A stretch of 64,000 nucleotides of DNA from Callorhinus ursinus (taxonomy: Eukaryota > Chordata > Mammalia > Carnivora > Otariidae), in assembly GCF_003265705.1 (NCBI RefSeq), contig NW_020312966.1, positions 23,933,012 to 23,997,011 of the forward strand, written 5' to 3'. This document shows, piece by piece, positions 1-11,600 of the stretch. A program made the position numbers and the translations under genes. Numbering within the stretch: the first letter of the stretch is position 1; each line of letters starts with the position of its first letter. The notes below the pieces were generated by a model, which saw only the letters and a program-made list of their open reading frames with translations, did not search any database and was not told the origin of the DNA.

Positions 1-778
1 AAAAGTGCTCCTTATCCCTCTCCTGTAAAATAATTCAATTTTATAAGAAGTAAAACTAAAAGGCTAGTCCTCTTTAAACATTTATTTTTCTCTTAGGAAA
101 AAAGCCCAATGCAGCTAGAACACCAACCTTAATCATTATCAAGACTAATTTTGCCTCTGTTGGCAACATGAACAGCGACATGTTGACAAACATGAATTTT
201 AAAAAGTAAAGGAATTTCAAATCAAAAGATTTCATTTATAGTTTACCAATCATGTACTGTTAGCTGACAAAAATAAGTCTGCTATAGGATAGTTGCCATC
301 TACTTAAATGTACATAATCATGGCTTTTTTCATTTAAGATTACCTGAATTAAAAGATTCAATTCCCCCAAACACAATAACCTCTTATTTTTATTTTTAAA
401 GATTTACTTAAAGTATAAACTATTTGGTGCCTGATTTTAAAAATAAAATATAAAGGCTAGCCCAGGGACAACGTGGCCCTGCTTGAGAACCAGCCGGCAG
501 CTCTGAGCAGTATTAGGAGCTCTGACGGTCTCGGTGGCCTTTATGAAGAAGTCTCATATTCTGTATGCTTTAGTTTAAATAAACATCAATATTTAGTTCT
601 GAAATTTGAGTACATAATCCACAAAATAAAAATCACAGTAGTGTTTTCTCCTGTTTACAATGATGTAGTATATCAATTCCTCCATATAACCTACCTTTCC
701 AGACAGGTGGAAATTACATTTGCAAAAATCCAGAACAAAATTACTCAGAAGATAGAAAACTCTTATTTGGAAAGCCCT
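1..778 (-). other. TDP2: TDP2 3' UTR and downstream flank
   Basis: Sequence after the TDP2 stop codon. It is AT-rich with no further coding potential on the minus strand. Candidate poly(A) signals (TTTATT on the plus strand) occur near 388-393 and 79-84, but I cannot tell which is used or whether the transcript runs past the left edge. A 189-codon open frame on the other strand (473-1042) is antisense to the last exon and not a gene. Confidence 0.55.
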
Positions 779-1060
779 TCACAAGATTACATCAAGGTTG
801 CACAGAAGACCCCAGTGATCACTAGGAAATCTACCACAGTCCAGTTTTTCCAACCCGAGGAGGTCCAAACTTTGGGGAACGATATGGCCACTTTCTGCTG
901 CTGTCCTGAAAAATATTCGATCAAAACGAAGCTTACAAGCAGCAGATATTCCAAGATTAGAGTTCATCTGTGTATCCCACGTATACTGGCAATGCTTAGG
1001 TTTGCCCAAGAACTCCCAGACATCCAAAATGTTGCTGGGTAAACCACCACATTGGGTGAC
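779..1060 (-). CDS. TDP2: TDP2 coding exon 7 (last) with stop codon
   Basis: 282 bases including the stop, acceptor tcatttcag. It codes [20 protein letters not shown] through [17 protein letters not shown]. The SDHWG His is the general acid/base residue of the family. Human has Arg where this reads Gln in VTQCGG (CGA/CAA, a likely CpG-type transition). Confidence 0.96.
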   Translation of the reverse strand, partial: VTQCGGLPSNILDVWEFLGKPKHCQYTWDTQMNSNLGISAACKLRFDRIFFRTAAESGHIVPQSLDLLGLEKLDCGRFPSDHWGLLCNLDVIL

Positions 1061-4000
1061 CTGAAATGAAAAAGAAAACTCTTTAAGATTCAGTCCTTTT
1101 TCTCCTGAACTAAAAAAAGTTTCACTATTATGTCTAAGTGCATCATTTCAAATCAGAATGTCACAAATTACTGCCCCAAAGCAAGACTATGTATTAATAT
1201 TAAATATATTATGAAAGGTATTTTGCTGTATGGTAATAAGTAGTTAATATAAAAATACCTAAACAGCCAGAGAGGTCTGGAATTTGCCCTTCTCTTCTGC
1301 CATAAACAGATTCCTAACTCTGGGTAGCCGATAAAACTTAGAAGGCTGGAAACTCACAGCCTCTGTTATTGCTATTAGTTTTTGAAAAATGAACACAAGT
1401 GAAAGGTAGGCAAAACTGTTACTCTATTTTAGTCTATAAATGTAGATGTATACAATTTATGTGATCGACTAAGGTCAACTGCCTTCAGTTTCATTTGAAA
1501 TTTAATATCAAATCCTCCTCCCTCTTCACACTCCAGGATTTAAAAAACATTTTACTGTGGTAAAATACAGGCATACCTCCTTTTATTGCACTCCACAGAC
1601 ACTGTGTTTTCTCCAAGTTGAAGGTTTGTGACACCGCTGCATTGAGCAAGTCTACTGGTGCAATTGTCCCAACAGCATTTGCTCACTTTGTGTCTCTGTG
1701 TCACATTTCAGTAATCCTTACATTTCAAACTTTCTTATTATTTCTGTATTGGTTACAGTGATCTGTGATCAGGATCTTTGATGTTACTATTGTACTTGTG
1801 CCCATATGACAGTGAACTTAATGTTGTGTGTTCTGACTGCTCCACTGAGCAGTTTTTCTTAGGAAAAAAGCCCAATGCAGCTTTTCCCTCTTCTCTCCCT
1901 CTCCGTGCCTTGAGACACAATACTGAAATTGAGTCACTTGTCTCCCACTTTAAATCGAAAGCTAGAAATTATTAAGCTTAGAGAGTAATGTATATCTAAA
2001 GCCAAGACAGGCCAAATTGTAGGCCTCTTGCCCTAAGCAGTTAGCCAAATTGTGAATACAAAGGAGAAGTTCTTGAAGGAAATTAAAACTGCCATTCTGG
2101 TAAACACATACATAGTGAAACAGCATTACTGTTGATACAGAGAAAGTTCGAGTGGCCTAGATAGAAGATCACACCAGGCACAACATTCCCTTAGGCCAAA
2201 GCCTCATCCAGAGCAAGGCCCTAACTCTCAATTCTGGGAAGGCTGAGAGGTGAGGAAGCTGCAGAAGGAAAGTCTGAAGCCAGCAGAGGTTGGTTCTGAG
2301 GTTTAAGGAAAGAAACCATGTCTGTAACACAGAAGTGCTAGGTGAAGCAGCAAGTGCTGATGGAGAAGCTAGAGCAAGTTCTCCAGAAGACCGAGCTGGG
2401 AGAGTTAATGAAGGTGTCTGCAACAGCACAACAGATTGTCAATGTAGATGAAGCAGCCTTCTATTAGAAGAAGATGCCATCTAGGACTTTTAAAGCTAGA
2501 GAGGTCAGTGCCTGGCTTTGGAGCTTCAGAGGACAGGCTGACTGTTTTAGGGGCTAACACAGCTGCAGACTTGAAGTTGAAGCCAATGGTCAGTCCCCAT
2601 TCCAAAAATCCGAGGGCCCTTCAGAATGATACTAACTCTGTATGGAATTGTTCAATCACTGCATTTTACACCTGAAACTAATATAACACTGTATGTTAAC
2701 TGTACTGGAATTAAAATAAAAGCTTAATAATAAAAAAGGATTATGCTAAATCTACTCTGTGTTCTACAAGTGGAACAACAAAGCCCAGATGACAGCACAT
2801 CTGTTTACAGTATGACTGACTATTTTAGGCCCACTGTTGAGACCTACTGCTCAGGAAAACAAAACAAAAAACTCCTTTCAAAATGTTACTGCTCACTGAC
2901 AACGCACCTGCTCATTGTCAAGAGCTGGTGGAGATGGACAATGAGATGAATGTTGTTTTCACGCCTGCTGACAGATCATTCACTATGCAGCCCATGAAGC
3001 AAGGAGTCATTTCCACTTTCAAGTCTTATTATTTAAGAAGTACATTTCATAAAACTATAGCTGCCGTATATAGTGATTCCTCTGATGGATCTGGGCAAAA
3101 TCAATTGAAAACCTTCTGGAAAGGATTCAACATTCTAGATGCCATTCAGAACATTCATGATTCATGGCAAGAGATCAAAATATCAACATGAACAGGAGTT
3201 TGGAAGAAGGTGACTCCCAACCCTTGTGGATGACTTCGAGGGGTTCAGGAGTTCAGGGGAGGGAGTCACTGCAGATGTGGTAGAAACAGCAAGAGAACTA
3301 GAACTAGTGGAGCCTAAAGATGAGACTGACTTGCTACAATCTGATGATAAAACTTGAAATGATGAGGAGTTGCTTCTTATGGATGAGCAAAGAAAGTGGT
3401 TTCTTGAGATGAAATCAACTGGTGAAAACTGTTGAAATGACAACAAAGGATTTAGAATATTATGTAAACTTAGTTGATAAAGCAGTGGCAGGGTTTCAAA
3501 GAATTGACTCCAGTTTTGAAAGAAGTTCTACTGTGGGTAAAATGCTATCAAAAGGTATTGCACAGTACAGAGAAATTAGGAAAGCAAGAGTCAAATCAAT
3601 GCAACAAACTTCACTGTCTTATTTCAAGAAATGGCTACAGCCATCCCAACCTTCAGCAACCACCACCCTGATCAACATTAAGGCAAGACCCTCTACCAGC
3701 AAAAAAGTTTGTAACTGGCTGAAAACTCAGAAGATGGTTAGCATTTTTAGCAATAAAGTATTTTTTAATTATGTACATTGCTTTTTTAGACATAATGCCA
3801 GTGCATACTTTAAATAGACTCCAGTAGTATAAACATGATTTTATATGCAGTGGGAAACTAAAAAATTCATTTGACTTTATTATAATTGCACTTTATTACA
3901 GTAGTCTGGAACTGAACCTGCAATACTTCTGAGGTATGCCTGTATATGTAACATAAAAGTTAGCACAGTTCTATGGCAGTAAGTACATCCATGTAACTGT

Positions 4001-5590
4001 GCAGCCATCACCACCATCCGTCTCTAGAACCTTTTCATTTTCCCAAACTGAAACTCTGTACCCAATAAATACTAACTGCCCCTTCCATCCTCCCCTAGCT
4101 CCTGGTAACCACCGTTATACTCTCCATCTATATGAATCTGACTACTTCAGGAAACTCATAGGAGGAGTCGTAAAATATTTGTCCTTCTGTAACTGGCTTA
4201 TTTCACTTAGCGTAATGTCCAGGGTTTGTCCATATTGTAGCATGTTGTATTTCCTTCCTTTTTAAGGCTGAATGATACTCCACTGCACGCATATACATTT
4301 TGTTTATCCATTCATCTGTCAATGGTCACTTTGGTTGCTTCCATGTTTTAGCTATTGTGAATAATGCTGCTGTGAACACAGGTGCACAGATACCTCTTCA
4401 AGACCCTGCTTTTCTTTGTTTTGGGTATACACCCCAGAAGTGGAACTGCTGGACCATATGGAAACCGGAGGAATCACCACACAATTTTCCACAGCAGCTA
4501 TACCATTTGGTATTCCCATCAGCACTGCACAAGGGCTCTAATCCAAATCCTCGCAAATGCTTGTTATTTTCTGGTATTTTGCTAATATTGATGCTAACAG
4601 ATGCAAAGTAGTATCTCATGATGGCTTTGATTTACATTTCTCTAATGACTAGTGACGCTGAACATCTTCTCTTGTACTTATTGGCCATCTGTATTTCTTC
4701 TTTGGAAAAATGTCTATTTAAGCCTTTTGCTCATTTTTAAATCAGGTGGTTTCTTTATTGTAGAAATTCTTCAGATAACATCAATATCATATTAATTATA
4801 TTACTCACTTGTCATCTATAGGATTTGCAAATATTTTTTCCATTCCATGAGCTGCCTTTTCATTCTGTGATCATGCTGCCCCTTGATGCACAAAAGTTTT
4901 TCACTGTGATACAGTTCATCTTATCTTTTTTTTTTTTCTCTTGTTGTCTATGCTTTTGGTGTCACATCCAAGAAGTTGTTGCCAAATCCAACGTCATGAA
5001 GCTTTTCCCCTTTGTTTTCTTTTTATCGTTTTAGCTTTTACTTATAATAGGTCATTGATCTATTTTGAATAAACTTTTATATAGAGTATAAAGCCAGGAT
5101 GCAACTCTGTTTTTTTGCATGTGAATATCGAGTTTTCCCAACACCATTTGTTGAAAAACAGGACTTCTCTTTTAAGCAGGTCAGTTAGTCAACCAGGTAC
5201 CACAAAACAGCTACCATGAAGTTACTGATTTGCAAACAGTCCAATAGTTAGACTTTTTAAAAAATGATCTGTGTACAAGGGCACAAAATCACAAAGAGAA
5301 GCAGAGCACCACTTTATTTAGGATACTGCCTTCACTTCCGAGGTCCTGACAGGCTTTCATTTCTCATTTCACTTCTTCCTCTACTCCTGGAGCTTATGAC
5401 AGTGAAATGAACGTTTCAATTCACTTCTAATCTGATGTGAGTTCAGCCAGAGCTGGGGGAAAAGGCAAGGCCAGCTTACCATTTATTATGATCTAAGTCT
5501 ACAGATCCTGAAAAATCCCAGTGCGTCTCAAATGAACTAAGGGGAGAGAGACTTTGTTTCAGTCCCGGAGATGGCAGTACCAGGAAAAGG

Positions 5591-5639
<49 letters not shown>

Positions 5640-8600
5640 GAAAAAAGAAAACTCAGAAGAGAGGTAGGGACAATTGTGATGGCCAAATCTTTCTGCTCTT
5701 TTCACTTTGCCACTTGAGATACTGCAAATAAACTTAAATCTTTTCTTAACTCTTTCTTAATACCCCTCTTTTTAATCAACATATATTGTGTTGGCTGTTT
5801 CAGATGCAGTATTTCTGTTTTCCCCCAATAACGTAAGCGCTCCTCCTGCTTCCGCTTCCCCAGTGCCAGGCCTACAGCACAGGCCAAGTATTTACTGAAT
5901 TGCATCTGCAAGGTCACTTACACATAACAGCTTTGGTCAAAAGAAACCTAAATTAGTTTCCACAGCAATAATCTGCCCACAAGCACAGAACTGACTTTGT
6001 CACTCACTTCATGATCCCTTAAATTTGTATCTCCTGCAAATATAACTGTAGCTGACTCTGGAGCCTCTTGCATTTTCTTTAAAACCATTTTTAACTGATT
6101 CATTCGTTCCTTAGCATGCCCTCTGGTGCTCTCCAAATGAGAAGTCATAAGGCAAAGTTCATTTCCCGACACACTTGCCTGCAACAGGATAAACAGTTAT
6201 AGTTGTTAAAATTCACCAACCACTAATGCTGAAATTTGATAACAGAATCAACCGATTACAATTGATTGGTATATATTTACCAAAGCAAAACTACATAATC
6301 AGCACTGTGCTCATATTTCTAGGTCAAGGTGTAACATGATAATCCTGCTCCCAAAGACTACTTAGCAAACACCCACTACTACTTCAAGACCTACCTCAAA
6401 TGCCATCTCCACTGGAGTCCTTCCCCAATGTCCCCAGGCAATCAGTGGCTCCCTCCGCTATATTCCTATAGCATTTTAAAGTTCCCTTCACTGAATTACA
6501 GCATAATTATTTCTCTCCTACAGAGTCATGAGTCATTTGAAAGCAAAGATGGTTCTTTTATTTTCTGCTATTACCAAGAGCCTGGCACATAGGTACTCAA
6601 AAGAAGTCAGTTAAATGAATGAGAATCATTTACCATTTAGCAGTTAAGATACTAAAAATGCAGGGTGCCTGGGTGGCTCAGTTGCTTAAGCGACTGCCTT
6701 CGGCTCAGGTCATGATCCTGGAGTCCCAGGATCGAGTCCCGCATCGGGCTCCCTGCTCGGTGGAGAGCCTGCTTCTCCCTCTCCTTCTGCCTGCCTCTCT
6801 GCCTACTTGTGCTCGCTCTCTATCTCTGTCAAATAAATAAATAAAATCTTAAAAAAAAAAAAATAAGATACTAAAAATGCAGATCTATTAATTATTTAAA
6901 CTAACTGCCTGCAGAATCAAGTCCAGATTCTTTCACACTGGGCATTCATGACCTTCCGTAATTTGGATCCAACCTATTTTACCAACTTCTTGTCACACTA
7001 CTCCTTTTCATGCCCCCTATACCCAACTGAATATAATGTTTGTTTATACGTATATATGTTCTTTCTCATATACCCTTATATATATACACACATCCTGCAA
7101 TATACAATCTGCCAAAGTTTGCTCATGGTGGTTCTGCCACCTGGACTCTTCTCAATGCCTACATCTTACGTATTTTTCAGGGCTCAATTCAAATACAAAT
7201 TCCCTCATCAAACTTTCACTAAACAACCTAGCTAATCTCATCACAAGAAAAAAATTTTGTGACTGTGTACGTTAACTGGTGATCATTTTGCAACATATAC
7301 AAATATCCAATCATTGCATTGTACATCTGAAAGTATATACTGTTGTGCCAGTTATACCTCAATTAAAACAACAACAACAACAATCTAGCTAAAAGTTACC
7401 TCTAAACTTCCATGGCACATCATTACACCTCCTCCAGGGGCATTTATGCCTTTCCTTTATTTTAGTTACTATATACTACAATCTCTCCCTTGCCAACCTA
7501 TAAGCTCTAGGAGAGTAAGATCTTTTGATTCATTCTTGTAAGCCTCACGAGTATAACAGAGTACCATATGCAATGCATTTAGGAAAAAAAAAAACATTTT
7601 AGGAAGCAAATGTGAACTGTTAGTAAATTCTTGAGTATTCTTAGGAAGATACCTAATGGATCAGGATTTTATGTTTATAAATTTGTATTGAAATTTGTGT
7701 AAAAACTTAATTTACAATGTTCTTTAAGACTATTTAAAAGAATGTTGGAGACAAAATTTTCTCTAATGGCAATTAAAAAAAAAAAAAAAGATACCACAAT
7801 GGAACTATAAGAAACAATTCAATCTTTAAAAAAAAAAAAAATCAATTTAAAAAAATTACTTACATACACACACAAAAGGTTTCTCATCATTTTTGTATTT
7901 GGAAAAGGGATAATCTCTTGGCTTTTAAATTTCACTCTCGATTTCTTCAACATTATAGCTGTGAAATATCCTTCGTCACGACCTTCAAATGTTTGTGGAA
8001 AAGAATTTAGGCTGAGAAGTCAAGAGTATTTGCAGTTTATCACAAGTTCCCCTACTGAAGGTTTTATAACAGTACAGATACTTAAATGGAGCTGAATCTT
8101 TAAAGTAAACTATTATTTCAAAATAGGTGAAGACAGCCAGCCAACTGAGTCCCTATGTTTATGCCCCCCCCAAATGTAGCTGGATGTATCGAAGAAATAT
8201 AAAAATAAAAAAGAATTCACATAAGTGCCAAAAATGGTTAATGCCAATATCAAGCAAGAAAATTTGAGAAATTTCTGAAAGGAAAGATGAGACTTACACT
8301 GAGCCAAACTAACATGCATTTACCTCTCACCATGCAAGCACCAGAAAAATCATAGTAAATGAATAAAAAATCTAGAAATGTATAAAATCGTAAGAGAAAA
8401 GAATAGAAGTAGAGGGGCAGTGAATAAAAGCTTCCAACTGTTTTTCAGAAAACAAACTAGCTGAAGAAGTGGAAAGTGATTTACTGGAGCAGAGGGAAAC
8501 CAGGAAAGGAGGAAAGGGGGAGAAGGAAGAAACAAGGGAAGGAAAGGGAGGGCTAAGGAGGACAGTAGGTGGGCTAGAAAAACGGCAGTGTGCAAGCAGG

Positions 8601-11600
8601 TGGGGGAGGGTGAGTGGGACAGAGAAGGAAAGGAGAGAGGGAAAGAATTTTCCAGAACTGAAGGTCACAATCCTCCAGTTTGAAAGTTCCTACACAATAC
8701 AATGGGGAAAAAAAAAACGAGGAAGGAAACCAAGTTGGAGGAATAGCATGGTATTCAGAAAACAGAAATCTAAAACAGAGGAAGGAAACCAAGTTGGAGG
8801 AATAGCATGGTATTCAGAAAACAGAAATCTAAAACAGAAAAGAGTCAAAAAGAATCCCCAAAGAATGCAGAAAAGTTGTCCCACAAAGACAGAAAGAAAA
8901 ACAGAAACAAGAGATTACCTTCTCCTTAGCAACTGAGAATTTATTATAAATCAAAATTAAAATCACATACTATGTAAAAGTGAAAGTCAAAGAAAACACG
9001 AGATTTAGCCAACTATTATAGAATGTAGCCAGTGTGTGGTACATTAAATGCATTCAGTAAAAACAAAATAGATGGAAAGTCAAAAAACTATTCAGGGCAA
9101 AAAGCTAGGAAAAAAACCCAAAATCAATTAAAAGGAATAAAAACAGACTTTTAGAAAAAGTATAACCAAAATGCACTTATCACACTTAAAATTTTTAATA
9201 AATTAATTTCACTAAAAAATTACTCCAGGTCTCAAAATTTTGGCTAAAAATTTACATTTTTCCTGGAAAAACCATCCATTCCCAATACTTTTCACATATA
9301 TTAAACTGTAAAACATACTCTCCTATGGTTTTTCTAGTATCCTGTGTCTGGCTTACTTTTCTCAAACTTTTTTTATTTTTGCTTTTTCTGGTGTGTGCTC
9401 CTGTAGGCTAACCTTGATTTATCTCTTTCATTGACTATTTTTCAAAGACAAAGACAATAACAGGAAAATTGTTACCTGTAATAATCTCATAACTACTTGC
9501 TCTCTTCTTTAGGTAGCTATAATACGGGGGAATAACTTCCTGTAGGAATATCACATCTGGGCTGTACCTAATTCAAAACACCAATTTAAAATAAATCCCA
9601 GGTATACTATTTCATTTGCTGACACCTAGATTAGCAAAATACCACAACATAAAAGAAACACAAAATTACTGCCCCCTAGGGCACCTAATATTCAATGTTT
9701 ATACTGATATCTGATAACTATAAAATAAGATCTGTGCTATTTTACAAATAATGTAAAGATCAAATTAAGTAAGAAAAACGTACATCATAACACTTTAAAG
9801 TAAAAAGAACTGGAATCATGGACTACGGAAATCAGTATATGGAGAGCCTACAAGGGTCCCACCCTCCATTAGATTGCCTTACAAATTGTCAGTCCTCGTG
9901 GAACAGTTAACCATGATGAGGAAACTGAGCTGCACAGAACTCCGGTGGTTTACAAGGGATTACAGAAGGTCATAGAGCCAGTGTGTAGCAGACACAGACC
10001 ATTCTGATAATTTTACTTTCAGAGCAATAATTACATACAAAGTTTCTTAAGTGAAACAGTACTGAAAGCATCTAACAAAAATTAGTGTTCCCTCCCCACC
10101 TCCTCCACACTCTTGCTCTCAGAAGCAATCACTCTCCATTCTTTTACATGTTTCTTCTGAGAGCTAGATTTTGAACTCAGATCGGATTCCAAAGCTCATG
10201 ATCTTGACCATTACCCTCTTTGTAGATAAGTAAGCCACGTTATCATGCTACCATTGTACCTAAGTAATAATACTTACAAAGTTAGATAGGAACACACCCC
10301 TTGAGCCCTCTCTCGCAGACTGTTTAGGTCCAATCCATCAACATTCCAGGTAATGAAAGAGAACACGCTGCCATCTTCTTGCTGATTCCCTTCAGATGTA
10401 CTGGCTTTAGAACTAATGGAATCAGTTGTCTCCTCATTCGTTAGGTCAACACTGGCAAGATTACAATGAAGCACAACTCTGCAAATCATCTCTGAACTGA
10501 TTAATTTTAAATTATTTTCTAACTATTTGTACTCCTCATCTTACAGATAAATAAATTTTAAAAGAACTCTGAAAGTATCTGCCTATAGTAGAGCAGAAGT
10601 CACACAACTAAGGAAAGATAGATTCTTACCGTGTTATCCAAATGTTTGCTCACTTACATAGTTAGAGCCAACTCAATATCCCTCAATGACATGGGTCAGT
10701 CACTAAAATGATTTTGTAAACTATGACCTGAAATTAGACTATGTAGTGTAAGATTTCCATTTTGGATTCACTTTAAATCATATGTGAAATGTATGAAACA
10801 TACGAAATAAAATCTCATTGTGAGTAACAGCTGCAATTTGTCAGCCCCCTCACTGAAAGGTGAAGTGGCTTGGTCATATGAAACTTCGCAGCTTTCACTC
10901 AAGCCTTTTTGAACATTCTCTCCTGAGAGATCACCTAAGAGGTCTGACTACCCTGAGACTACCACGCTGGAGAGCCCACACGCACAAGCTCCAGTCCACG
11001 GTCCTGACACCACCTCACACCATCCCCACCGAGGCACAGGTATTTGAGTGGAGGGACAAACCATTATTAAAAGGTGACTGCCAAGCAGTTATATACCATA
11101 CATAAATTTAAGAAATAGGTTTTTATATTTATAACTTTAATAAATTTAATGTCAATATTTTAATTTTTTAATTAAAAAATTTTATTGAGATATAATTGAC
11201 ATATAACATTATATTCATTTCAGGCACAATGTAACGATTTAGTATTTGTAAACACCGTGAAGTGACCACCACAATAAATCTAGTTAACTTATTATTTTAA
11301 CTTATTTTGAAATAAAATCAGACTTTCAGTAAAACAGTAAAAAGATTTCTTTTCCCCATTCACCCACATAAATGTTAACATTTCATGTAACATTTACTTG
11401 CTTTGCTCTTTTTATTCTGAAATGTGTGCATAAATACCTTTGTATGTATTTCTTAGAAACAAGGACAGGCTTACCTCTATACCCAGCATTACTGAACATC
11501 AGAAAGTTATCACTTATACAACATTATTATATAATTTTAAGACCTATTCAAATTTTGCCAACTGTGTCACAAACGTTCCAGTTTACAATTCTGGGATGGG

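Larger units (their letters stand above)
1061..6007 (-). other. TDP2: TDP2 intron 6
   Basis: 4.9-kb intron. Most of 1540-5175 is a nest of an old minus-strand L1, a Tigger1 and an L1 tail. From 1061 to 1540 and 5175 to 5594 I recognise nothing. A 42-base A run lies at 5595-5636. A short unremarkable stretch leads to the exon 6 donor at 6007. Confidence 0.85.
6179..7863 (-). other. TDP2: TDP2 intron 5
   Basis: Holds an L2 fragment, a young plus-strand SINE with perfect flanking repeats, a second L2 split by an L1 tail, and A-rich simple sequence near the exon 5 donor. Confidence 0.85.

Noticed and set aside
473..1042. 189-codon plus-strand frame
   Set aside because: Antisense to the TDP2 last exon and 3' UTR; no recognisable protein family.
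6664..6740. tRNA gene (tRNA-Lys-like head with A and B boxes)
   Set aside because: It is the head of a CAN-SINE, as in all such copies here; flanked by target duplications and a SINE tail, not a functional tRNA.
8469..8936. 155-codon Lys/Arg/Glu-rich frame
   Set aside because: Purine-rich old L1-like sequence with a 59-bp duplication; low complexity.
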